A DNA stretch of 13,976 nucleotides from Willaertia magna (Eukaryota; Heterolobosea; Eutetramitea; Acrasida; Naegleriidae), in contig CADWAF010003756.1 of NCBI GenBank assembly GCA_902984215.1, positions 1 to 13,976 of the forward strand. Reading direction: 5' to 3'. Positions 6,237-13,976 of this stretch are shown in pieces (the first letter of the stretch is position 1; every line of letters starts with the position of its first letter). The notes beneath the pieces were generated by a model. That model was given only the letters and a program-made list of their open reading frames with translations. It searched no databases and had not been told where the DNA came from. The position numbers were made by a program, and so were the translations under genes.

Positions 6237-8960
6237 ATGAAAAGAAAATCAAAGAAAGAAGTCTATTCCGAGGATGAAGGTAGTTCAGAAGAAGATTATA
6301 GAATACGGCCTACAAGAACCTGTAAGAAAGTAGCTCTTGATTCAATACATAGAGCATTTGAAGGTGTTCGCTATAAGGAACCAACTATAAAGTCAATTGA
6401 TAAGCCTTTGTTATCACTTGATTCAGAAAATAGTGTTAAATCAACTAATGATTCAGAACGTAAAGGATCTACTTTTGTGAAAGCCTTAAAAGAATACGAT
6501 GAAGATAGTCAATTTGAAATAATGGAAGATGAAGAATATATTTCAAAAGAAGAAGAAAATGTAGAACTATTATTAACAGAAGAACAATTGTTAAAAGAAG
6601 AAAATAAACTTGCTAAACAATGTTCTGAATATTTCAGTAAAGGCAAAGAGTGGTTACAAACAATGAACAGTAATTTTCTTAGAATTGATGGAACTGTAAG
6701 GGCATCATTATTAAGGCAAATAGGTAATTTTAACAAAGAATTACATGATTCTTTAGAATTATACCAGATTGCTCAAGTTTTATTAGCTCCAAACTTTGAT
6801 ACTCAAGGTGTTGGCCAATTTTCTAAAATTGTAAGTTTATTTTTATTTTCTAATTGAATAATAATGATAACTATTAATAGAAACATGCTGAAATATGGGC
6901 AGTTGTTTTTAGTTTTTTAAGTTTTGAAGATTTTATTAAAATATCAAGGGTTTGTAAATTATGGAATAGTGCTTGTACTGAATTTTCATATTCTTTAACT
7001 TCTTTCGATTTTACAAACAAAATGAATTTCGAAATGTCATTAACACCTGTTGAAATTTATCAAAAACATATTGCTCATCGCAAAGATTATATTACATCTA
7101 TATCAAATATACCATCTTCTTTATTAAGATACTTTGAAAGACATGATATTAAGTTTCTTAATGCAAATTCAGTAAAGTATTTTACAATATTACATTTACA
7201 TGAAAACACTGACACTTTAGATTTTAGTAAAATTGATACAAATAATATTAATAAGTTAATATTAGGTAAATGGACAAATAATATTGAACCACTGAATCTT
7301 AATAATTTAGAAGAAATTGTATTTACGGGGTCAGACTCATTTGATAAAAATTTTAATTTTATTCAATTTGGAAGTAAATGTAAAAAACTTACTTTTGAAA
7401 CACGTTCACCAAATAGAATTATAGAGTGTTTACATAACTCTGCTATAAATGATTTATTTGAACAAATTACAGATCTAGAAGTTGAAGCTTTATATCCAAC
7501 TTTTTCGGTTTTTCCAAATATTACACATTTAGTTTGTGGTATCACACAAGTAAATACATTAAAGGCTATTGCCCCTAAACTAAAGAGTTTAACAATCTTT
7601 CGTTTAAATGGAGATAAAGCAAATATCGCAAATGAACTAATTAATTTAGAGAAATTAATTGTGAGACATAAAGTAATATCAAAGTTAGATATTTCAAGTT
7701 TATTTAAAAATTTAACTTATCTAAGGTAAGTAATATTTTCTTTTATATTTTAATAACCATAAAAGCATTTCAACAGTTGATGAACACAAAAGTTATAAAG
7801 AGTCATTTTCTTTACAATTAAGCAAACTAAAAGATCTTTTTTTATACACTTACAACCAAATTACAGTAGATTGTCCTAATCTTGAAAGATTTTATTTAGG
7901 TGAAGCAATAAATGGTAAGAATTCTTTTATAATAATTTTAATTTATTTCTTTTTTACAGATTCAGATTTTGTGAAAATTTACTCTAACAAATTACAACAT
8001 TTTACATCGAAAAGGAAAATTAAAATTTTAAGTATTAAGGGACCGTGTCTTTTACAAAATTGTGACTTTTTATCTTTGGTTGATGTTTTATATGATTTTG
8101 AATGTCCATTACTTTCCAAGTTGTATATTAATAACTGTTTATTAGAGTTATTAAGAAGTTCTTCTTTTCAAACAGTATTTACAAAACATTTAAGAAAATT
8201 AGTTTTGAAAGATCAAACAGATTTAAGTTTTTTTAGTTATCCAATGACTTTAGAGAGTTTAGAGTTAATGAATTGTATTGGTTGCATTAACTTAGAAATA
8301 CTTAAAAGTTATTCTAAAAACGTAACATCAATCAAAAGTTTAACAGTTATCAATTGCAGTTCATCAGCTTCAATAATTAACTCTTTATTCTGTAACTCAA
8401 CTGAATTAATTGAATTGAAGATTAAACAAACAACAATTTACGAATCCTTTATTAAATCTCTTGGAAAGGATGGATATCCAAACATTAAAGTACTTCACTT
8501 GGACGAAATAGACGAATTGAGAGTGCAAAAAGTAGAGTATTTATTTGAAAAATTGTCAAAAAGGAAAAAACTAGAAAATTTTTCTTTTTTAATTAAAACA
8601 GGAAGGCAAAAAAAACTGTCAGTGCTAAAGAATGTATCTTCTTTTAGAACTACTTTTATGGAATTAGATCACAAGTCAGGATCTCAAAATCTTAAAAGAC
8701 TTGTGCTAGAAAGCGAACCATTTACTTTCAAACCTTTGACAAAAAAAGAAAAGACTCGTGTTGTCAATCAATTAAGGAAACTTGGAAAAACATGTAAACA
8801 TTTAGAATATTTATCGGTAAAAGAAACAATATCGGTGGAAGAAATTGTCAAAATATTAGAGGCATTTAAAAATATTAAAGTGTTTGAATGCTGTAAACTT
8901 ACAGCAAACGAAACTAAAAAATTGGAGAAAATATTTCCAAAAATTACAGTAATTTCTTAA
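6237..8960 (+). CDS. F-box/leucine-rich-repeat protein, probable SCF ubiquitin-ligase receptor (four exons)
   Basis: Exons are 6237-6830, 6881-7725, 7766-7914 and 7960-8960, giving 862 aa. Introns are 50, 40 and 45 nt. Residues 1-195 are charged and largely disordered (KRKSKK start, acidic 85-125, then helical KEWLQTMNSNF...). The F-box spans about 199-235, mostly at the start of exon 2, with EIWAVVFSFLSFEDFIKISRVC and KLWNSAC; F-boxes bind Skp1. From about 285 to the end come irregular leucine-rich repeats (LNNLEEIVF, LESLELMNC, IKSLTVINC, CKHLEYLSV). F-box/LRR proteins deliver substrates to Skp1-Cullin-F-box ligases; the substrate is unknown. The ATG at 7022 and the GTG at 7971 are internal in-frame codons, not starts. 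For intron 2 the acceptor AAAAG at 7765 keeps the frame, while CAACAG 11 bases later would create an immediate stop. Confidence 0.87.
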
Positions 8961-8964
8961 CCCA

Positions 8965-8970
8965 AATAAA
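8965..8970 (+). promoter_or_regulatory. Polyadenylation signal of the F-box/LRR gene
   Basis: AATAAA starts 5 bp after the stop codon, in the 48-bp spacer between two convergent genes. A minus-strand AATAAA at 9003-8998 could serve the cohesin gene. Because the spacer is so short, the two 3' UTRs probably overlap. Confidence 0.4.
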
Positions 8971-9008
8971 TTAAGGTAAAATTTAATGTCACAATAATTT
9001 ATTTTAAT

Positions 9009-12000
9009 TTACAGGTCTTTTTGTTTCTTAGTTTTAGGTTCATTCACTATTATATCTTCATCTTCCTCTTCGTCGTCACTTTGAGTCTTTGGTGCATCTG
9101 AAATTTGTGTGTCGTCATTATCCTCCTCTTTTTCTTCCTCTTCTTTCTTTCTCTTCTTAGTATTTGAATCTTCTTCCTCTTCTTCATCTTCTTTTTGTGA
9201 AGGTTCCTTTTCTTCTTGTTTTCTCTTTTTATTTTCATTTACTTCTATATCCACCTCAATATCTTCTTCAATATCTGTACCTTCCTTTTCTTCTTCTTCC
9301 TCATCTCTTTCATCCTTCTTTCTCTTCTTTTTATTATTCTCCTCATCTTCACTCTCCTTTTCAGATTCATCAGTCTTTTCTTTCTTCTTCTTTAAATTAA
9401 GACTATCAATAAACTTCTTAATTGAACCTTGAGCATCTTCACTAATCTCATATTCTCTTTCCTCTAATTGTTCCTTTTTCTCTTTAATTGTAGTTTCATA
9501 TTGTTTACGATTATTTTCAGGTAAATTCTTTACATTAAACTTTAAAATTCCAATTAAGAAAGTATGATATTGATTTAAATCATCAAAAACATAATTAATA
9601 GTTTGCGTAACTAACGTATCAATATGTTTATAATCTTTTCCAGGGAAATGACTTCTAGATAACCTAGCAGCTAAATCTTCAAATTCTTTATATGCTTTTT
9701 CTCGTACTTTTCTCTTTTCATCATTTTCAATCTTTTCTAAATAAATATTATGTAATTTTCTTAAAGCTTCAAACTCATAATCCCATAATTGATCAGGATT
9801 ATATAATTTTAATTCATGATGAATCTTCTTTATAATTTCTTCAACAATTGATATCTTTGTTCTAATGAAATAAGATAATATATCTGGAATGATCTTATCT
9901 GAAAATGTTGAAATAATTACAGACCTAGAAGAACAAAGAAGTAAATCAGTTAATTGATTCTTTCTATCTTGTTCTTGTTTCTTTCTAATTTCAACTTGTT
10001 CTTCTTCTTCATCTGAATCATCTTCATCTCTAGCTGATGGATTAATCTTTAACTTCTCCATTGAATTACCAAAATATTGTCTAATCTTCTCAACCTTTTC
10101 ATCCATCAAATTAATTACAAATCTCTTATCAATACAAATCTTAGGGTTACACATTATAAATAAATTACATAAAAGTGAAAAAGCAGATCTTGTAATATTA
10201 CTATAATTCTTTCCTTCTTGTAATAATTCAATACATCTATCAACTAATTTATTTCTTTTAATAATAAAACTCTTTGTTGAATCATCAGTTTCATTATTTG
10301 GTTTATTTGCCTTCATAAATGTCCAATAAATATCATAAAATAGAATAGATAAAAGTATTGGTGTTACTTCATCACTATTTTGTTCAGATTCAGATAATAA
10401 TTCAACTTCTGCAATTTTAGAATCTAAAATTGAAATAATATCATTAATTAATACATCAGCATCTATAAATTGACTTGTACCTATTGTTCTAGAGAATGAT
10501 TCTATACGTTGAAGTGTAGTTAACACATCAGATGTTGGTTCTTCATTTTGTAATGTTTGTACTGCATCCTTTAATTTAGTAGATAACTCTCTAACTAACT
10601 CATCATAAGATGTTTGTGCTTCTGATTGTAATTCATATTCTTCATGTTCAACAACTAAATATTTAAATGTTTTTGCAATTTGAGTAAATACATTAATATT
10701 AACATTCTTCCAAAATGCTTCTTTTAATGATTTAAGTAAATCTTTAAATGATTTACGATGAGATGTAAATTTATCTAAAGGAAGAAGTGTTGGTATTTCA
10801 ACTAATTCAACAACCTTTTCAGGTTCAGTACAATACTTATCAATCATTTCAGATAATGATGGAGCTAAAGCATCTGTAACATCAGCTAATTCATCATCTA
10901 CTTCTTTTGTAGTTAATTTAGACTTGTTTGAAACTTTGACATTATCATCAGCACTTGTAACACTTGTTAAACTTCCTTTAAGTTTCTTAATTGAAGCATT
11001 TAATAATTTAATTGTAACTAATGAATCAGATTCTTCTTCTAAAATTAATGTACAAATCTCTTTATATTCTCTAAATACTTCTGTACTATTCCATAATGTA
11101 TCAACAACATAGTAAGATGCCATTGGAAAGTTTTCGGAATTTTCAGATAAAAACTCTAAAATATCACTTAACTCTAATTGTTTCTTCTTCTTAGTCTTCT
11201 TCTTTTTAGCCTTGTCCTTTAAATGTTTAAATAAGAATTTACCTGCAAAGAATCTAATACTAGCATTCTCATCAAAAACTAAAGAACAAATAGTTTCAAT
11301 ATCTTTCTTATCTGTAATATAATTATTTTTAAGTAAAACAGATAATAATTTAATTGCTTCAACTGCTACTGAAACATCTTTATCTCTAGTTAATGAAATA
11401 TATCTGGACATAAATTTCTTTGTAAAACTAGATAATTGATCTTTCCAATCTTTTTGATTATAAAACTTTTCTAAAACACCAATTGCTGTCTTTCTAACCA
11501 TTTCATCAGTGTCATTAATCATCCAACCAAAATATTTAATTGTTTGGTCATTTAGATATTTATCAGGGAAGTTTAATACCCAATTACCTGCCTTTAATAA
11601 AGATAATGCTCTAATTCCCTCAAATGCATCTCTATATCTAAGAATAAATACACTGTTATAAATATCAGATAAAATCTTTTCTAATAAATTAATTTTATCT
11701 TGATATTCCTCACATTGATTAATATATTCTTTTTCTTGTTTCTTTTCTTTATTTTTCTTTGCTGCTTTAGCTTTCTTCTCTAATTTAGAAAGTGTTTTCT
11801 TTTCAGATTTAATTGCATCAATAACACTTGTTGCTATTTGATAAAGTGCTAAAGTAGATGTATGTCTAACTGCTCTACATGTTGAGCTAGTCATTACAAT
11901 AAACCATTGTAATACTTTTAACATTACATCATCTGTAAGTTGACTTTCTTTTGTAATATCAACAAAAACACTCCAAAATTCTTCAAAATTTTTACTAAAA

Positions 12001-12830
12001 TACTTTAAAGATGGATGATTACTAATTATAGGATATGTTTGTACTTTTTTAGGAATAAATTTAATTAATTTATCAATTTGTTTAGAAATCTTTTTATCAT
12101 CCTTCTCTTCAAGTTTATCTTCATTAAATTCTAATTTCTTTCCATTAGCTCCGCAACTATGCATCATAAACTTAATTAATTCAGCACCAGTTTTAATTTT
12201 ATCTTTCTCAAATCTTTCTTGCCATTCATCAATTGTTTCTTTAATTGAAGCATTCTCTTGTCTAACAATTGAAAAGAGTGAATCTTTATCTTCATTTTCA
12301 ACAACTAAATCTTCTTCAATTTCTCTCTTTTTTGTTGTAGATTTTGTTGTACTTCCCTTTTTTCTTCCACGTTTACCTTTTGTTGTAGTTGAACCACTGC
12401 CACTTGTCGTTGATTTCTTTGTTGATTTTCTTGTTGTTGTTCCACTTGTTCCAGTCTTAGTTTTCTTAGGTTTGGAAGTGGATGTAGTTGTGGTTGTTGT
12501 AGATGCACTAGAAGTTGATTTTTTAGGTCTACCTCTTCCTCTTTTTGTTGTGCCATCTGAAGATGTTGTTTTAGTCTTCTTTGTTTTTGGTGTGAAATCT
12601 GGATCTTTTTCTTCATCATCTTTGTATACAATATCATCTTCACTATCACTTGGTTCTTTTTCTTCTTGATCACTTTCTTCTTCTTCTATTGTTATTTCTA
12701 CAGTTTCTTCTTCTTCATTTTCTTCCTCTTCTTCATCTTTTTGTTTTCGTTTTCGCTTTCCAGAATCAACAGTTTTTGTATTAACTGATTTCTTTCTTCC
12801 TCTTCTTGACACTCTAGGTTCTTTTGGCAT
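9009..12830 (-). CDS. SCC3: Cohesin subunit STAG/Scc3 (stromalin), intronless
   Basis: This 1273-aa protein is the HEAT-repeat cohesin subunit that binds the Scc1/Rad21 kleisin and DNA and is needed for sister-chromatid cohesion. The STAG domain is clear: SLFSIVRQ (184-191) opens the conserved region, followed by DEWQERF (201-207), PIISNHPSLKYFSKNF (267-282), VRHTSTLALYQ (321-331), RYRDAFEGIRAL (398-409) and LNDQTIKYFGW (426-436), with HEAT-like helices after. The segment around 398-450 corresponds to the conserved essential surface of Scc3/SA proteins. An N-terminal extension of about 180 residues has acidic runs, a consensus AT-hook KRGRGRPKK (96-104) and RGRKK motifs near 10 and 154, in keeping with DNA binding. 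The last 130 or so residues are alternating acidic and basic (KKRK, EEEE), nuclear-localisation-like. The neighbouring protein genes have introns; this 3.8-kb gene has none. Two E2F-type sites lie just upstream. The start is the first Met, preceded by an A-rich leader. Confidence 0.95.
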   Translation of the reverse strand: MPKEPRVSRRGRKKSVNTKTVDSGKRKRKQKDEEEEENEEEETVEITIEEEESDQEEKEPSDSEDDIVYKDDEEKDPDFTPKTKKTKTTSSDGTTKRGRGRPKKSTSSASTTTTTTSTSKPKKTKTGTSGTTTRKSTKKSTTSGSGSTTTKGKRGRKKGSTTKSTTKKREIEEDLVVENEDKDSLFSIVRQENASIKETIDEWQERFEKDKIKTGAELIKFMMHSCGANGKKLEFNEDKLEEKDDKKISKQIDKLIKFIPKKVQTYPIISNHPSLKYFSKNFEEFWSVFVDITKESQLTDDVMLKVLQWFIVMTSSTCRAVRHTSTLALYQIATSVIDAIKSEKKTLSKLEKKAKAAKKNKEKKQEKEYINQCEEYQDKINLLEKILSDIYNSVFILRYRDAFEGIRALSLLKAGNWVLNFPDKYLNDQTIKYFGWMINDTDEMVRKTAIGVLEKFYNQKDWKDQLSSFTKKFMSRYISLTRDKDVSVAVEAIKLLSVLLKNNYITDKKDIETICSLVFDENASIRFFAGKFLFKHLKDKAKKKKTKKKKQLELSDILEFLSENSENFPMASYYVVDTLWNSTEVFREYKEICTLILEEESDSLVTIKLLNASIKKLKGSLTSVTSADDNVKVSNKSKLTTKEVDDELADVTDALAPSLSEMIDKYCTEPEKVVELVEIPTLLPLDKFTSHRKSFKDLLKSLKEAFWKNVNINVFTQIAKTFKYLVVEHEEYELQSEAQTSYDELVRELSTKLKDAVQTLQNEEPTSDVLTTLQRIESFSRTIGTSQFIDADVLINDIISILDSKIAEVELLSESEQNSDEVTPILLSILFYDIYWTFMKANKPNNETDDSTKSFIIKRNKLVDRCIELLQEGKNYSNITRSAFSLLCNLFIMCNPKICIDKRFVINLMDEKVEKIRQYFGNSMEKLKINPSARDEDDSDEEEEQVEIRKKQEQDRKNQLTDLLLCSSRSVIISTFSDKIIPDILSYFIRTKISIVEEIIKKIHHELKLYNPDQLWDYEFEALRKLHNIYLEKIENDEKRKVREKAYKEFEDLAARLSRSHFPGKDYKHIDTLVTQTINYVFDDLNQYHTFLIGILKFNVKNLPENNRKQYETTIKEKKEQLEEREYEISEDAQGSIKKFIDSLNLKKKKEKTDESEKESEDEENNKKKRKKDERDEEEEEKEGTDIEEDIEVDIEVNENKKRKQEEKEPSQKEDEEEEEDSNTKKRKKEEEEKEEDNDDTQISDAPKTQSDDEEEDEDIIVNEPKTKKQKDL

Positions 12831-12852
12831 TTTTTGTTGTTAAAATTTAAAC

Positions 12853-12861
12853 TTTGGCGGG
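12853..12861. promoter_or_regulatory. E2F-type site TTTGGCGGG upstream of STAG/Scc3
   Basis: TTTGGCGGG lies 23 bp upstream of the start codon of the minus-strand cohesin gene and matches the E2F/DP consensus TTTSSCGC/GCGGGAAA class. Confidence 0.6.
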
Positions 12862-12873
12862 TTGGAATTGGTT

Positions 12874-12885
12874 TTTGGCGGGAAA
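12874..12885. promoter_or_regulatory. Canonical E2F site TTTGGCGGGAAA upstream of STAG/Scc3
   Basis: This 12-mer is the classical E2F/DP recognition sequence, 44 bp upstream of the cohesin start codon and 21 bp from a second copy of its core. E2F controls G1/S genes in animals, plants and amoebozoans, and cohesin genes are typical S-phase targets, so cell-cycle regulation is a strong inference. Confidence 0.7.
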
Positions 12886-13021
12886 GAAATTGGTGGAAAT
12901 TTTTTTTTGTATTTTTTTTGTTATAAAAATTTGTTGAAACCACAATGAAACAAGTAGAAACGCTCATTTTAAAACATTGACTAGTTGTAATAATAATTTA
13001 TTATAGCTATCACCTCCTCTA

Positions 13022-13142
13022 TTATGAATTGTGGAAGAAATAGTTAGATGTTTCTTGTGCCAAAGTAGAGACCGAGTATAAAGATGTAGGGGGATAATCG
13101 CGGTGTTGATATAATTCACTATTCTTCACTTCCTGAGGGCTC
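13022..13142 (-). CDS. Coding-like GC island, candidate last exon of the upstream minus-strand gene
   Basis: This stretch is much richer in G and C than its flanks. On the minus strand it begins right after an intron-like acceptor TTATTAG, stays open for 39 codons with varied amino acids (PQEV, YQHRDYPP, STLAQET), and ends in TAA TAG, with AATAAA about 20 bases further. If the gene at 13281 uses a donor GTAAAT at 13284, just before its apparent stop, the frame continues exactly into this island (WKG then SPQEV). The intron would be 142 nt. A separate small RNA or a decayed exon cannot be excluded. Confidence 0.45.
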
Positions 13143-13280
13143 CTAATAATTTTTAAATATTTTTCTCTTTTACAAAACCTAATAATTTTTATAAATTTCT
13201 TTTTTATTGTAAAAATAAATAATGAATTTAGATTATTATTAAAAAACAACAATTTGAAGCGAGCTATTTAGATAAATAAT
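13143..13280 (-). other. AT-rich spacer or intron between the 13281 stop and the GC island
   Basis: This 138-bp stretch is almost pure A/T except near its right end. It is either 3' flanking DNA of the truncated gene or most of a 142-nt terminal intron (13284-13143). No RNA gene is visible. Confidence 0.4.
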
Positions 13281-13976
13281 TTACCCTTTCCAGTCACCAT
13301 CAAAACCAATAAATCCACCAAGTAAAAAGAGAGGATAGTATGGTTTCTTTGCAACTAATGCAGTCCAATTCCAACAACTAGTTAATCTACCATCAATACA
13401 AGAACCAGCTATTAAGGTATTTAATAAAATATAAATATATTGTAAATTACTTACCCATCATAAAGTTGTCAGCTCCAGATCCATCAAATCCATGTCTAAA
13501 GAAATCAAGTAAAATTGCCATCTTTGCATCTTCTGCAGAACCAAAAGTACTATCAACATATTTCTTTAAATTTTCATCCTTTATAATAAAATTATCAATT
13601 TCTTTAATAGTTTGAATAATAGGATTTAAAATTCTAGCAATTTGAGTATATTTATCAATAAACATTAAAGCATTTGGTACTGCAGCATCACCTAAATGTA
13701 TAACTGATGAACCAACCCAATCAGAAGTTAAATCTTGAGTTTTTAATAATAATCTTTCCATAGCTCTTCTAACTAAAGGTGCAGATTGAACACGATTTAA
13801 ACCTTGACCAGTGTCACTTAAATGATAAGGTCTTTCTTCATTAAATAAATCTCTTTCAGCTAAAAACCATAATTCAAATAAATCTCTAGAAATATTCTTC
13901 CATAAAGTTAAAGTTTGATAAACAAGGGTTTGGGTTAACTTAGGGTTGGAGGGGTTGGGTTGGGGTTGGGTTTGGG
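13281..13976 (-). CDS. Unrecognised conserved-looking protein, N-terminus missing at the window end
   Basis: I do not recognise the family. Exon 13976-13455 (open to the window end) joins exon 13408-13281 across a 46-nt intron 13454-13409 (GTAAGT...ATAG); the splice gives MMAGSCIDGRLTSCW. About 215 codons are visible, the first 17 or so within a C-rich repeat. Recognisable segments, in order: LWKNISRDLFELWF, LAERDLFNEERPYHLSD, NRVQSAPLVRRAMERL, WVGSSVIHLGDAAVPNAL, DKYTQIARILNPI, then in exon 2 CIDGRLTSCWNW, KKPYYPLFLLGGFIGFDGDW. The compact W/G/D-rich motifs suggest a conserved globular domain rather than random sequence. No ATG lies upstream of the internal Met at 13761, so the true start is outside or was lost. 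The 3' end is uncertain: either the stop at 13283-13281, or a splice from 13284 into the island at 13142-13022. Confidence 0.7.
13926..13976 (+). repeat. Irregular G-rich telomere-like repeat at the window end
   Basis: The last 51 bases read as units of GGG or GGGG separated by TT, TTT or TTA-containing spacers (GGGTTT, GGGTTAACTTA, GGGTTGGAGGGG, then TTGGG/TTGGGG alternation to the end). The G-rich strand points 5' to 3' toward the end of the sequence, the orientation expected of a chromosome end. It differs completely from the AT-rich background and interrupts the minus-strand gene. A low-complexity assembly end or a coding Q/P repeat are alternatives. Confidence 0.55.

Larger units (their letters stand above)
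12831..13021 (-). promoter_or_regulatory. Promoter region of the cohesin STAG/Scc3 gene
   Basis: This spacer holds two E2F-type sites close to the start codon, with a CCAAT word between them when read on the minus strand, and T/A tracts further out. It reaches a minus-strand AATAAA at 13002-12997 that could end the upstream gene. No other gene is visible. Confidence 0.5.

Noticed and set aside
7022..7024. ATG at 7022 as the start of a separate leucine-rich protein
   Set aside because: The frame is open upstream to 6881 and encodes an F-box that splices in frame to 6237-6830.
7775..7776. CAACAG as the acceptor of F-box/LRR intron 2
   Set aside because: With the 7726 donor it produces an immediate TGA stop; AAAAG at 7765 keeps the frame.
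7971..7973. GTG at 7971 as a start codon
   Set aside because: It lies inside exon 4, eleven bases after the acceptor at 7959, and is in frame with exon 3.
9109..9432. Plus-strand serine/phenylalanine-rich open frames opposite the cohesin C-terminus
   Set aside because: They are antisense shadows of GAA/AAG-rich acidic-basic codons in the cohesin gene.
12305..12673. Overlapping K/Q-rich frames in the cohesin N-terminal region
   Set aside because: They are shifted frames of the low-complexity AT-hook and acidic segments; the STAG frame is continuous and conserved.
13022..13142. GC island as a spliceosomal RNA, SRP RNA, snoRNA or tRNA
   Set aside because: I found no tRNA boxes, no C/D box pair and no resemblance to U1, U2, U4, U5, U6 or SRP core motifs; the coding interpretation fits better.
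1..13976. Mobile elements, CRISPR arrays, viral genes or toxin systems
   Set aside because: No transposase, reverse transcriptase, terminal repeats, regularly spaced repeats or toxin-like proteins are visible in any gene of the window.

Overview
The window is nuclear DNA from an AT-rich, gene-dense single-celled eukaryote. Genes have short spliceosomal introns (mostly 40-80 nt, GTAAGT-type donors, AG acceptors), one tRNA has an intron, the genetic code is standard, and codon use is strongly AT-biased (TTA Leu, AGA Arg, CAA Gln, many AAT Asn). Proteins carry N-, Q- and E-rich tracts. Intergenic DNA is extremely AT-rich: I count 21 G/C in the first 360 bases. A dictyostelid-like amoebozoan fits best, but a heterolobosean or another AT-rich amoeba is not excluded.

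Layout, left to right: (1) 1-394, AT-rich DNA without a gene; (2) 402-485, minus-strand tRNA-Tyr(GTA) with an 11-nt intron; (3) 664-3588, an ESRP/Fusilli-like (hnRNP F/H class) multi-RRM RNA-binding protein in two exons; (4) 3772-4699, a Rab-family GTPase in six exons, with N-terminal but no C-terminal lipidation cysteines; (5) 4839-5930, a carbonyl-reductase-like short-chain dehydrogenase in two exons; (6) 6003-6082, tRNA-Leu(AAG); (7) 6237-8960, an F-box/leucine-rich-repeat protein in four exons; (8) 9009-12830 minus, an intronless STAG/Scc3 cohesin subunit, convergent with the F-box gene and preceded by two E2F-type sites; (9) 13022/13281-13976 minus, the 3' part of an unrecognised gene whose reading frame runs into a G-rich telomere-like repeat at the end of the window.

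Several genes appear broken into separate open reading frames when introns are ignored. Splicing joins 664-870 to 1168-3588, and joins 6237-6830, 6881-7725, 7766-7914 and 7960-8960 into one gene. The genes look like unrelated housekeeping and regulatory functions (splicing control, membrane traffic, redox metabolism, ubiquitin ligation, chromosome cohesion), not an operon or a defence island. The most notable points are the protist ESRP-like protein, the Rab with unusual membrane anchoring, the E2F sites at the cohesin gene, the coding-like island near 13.1 kb and the telomere-like terminus.
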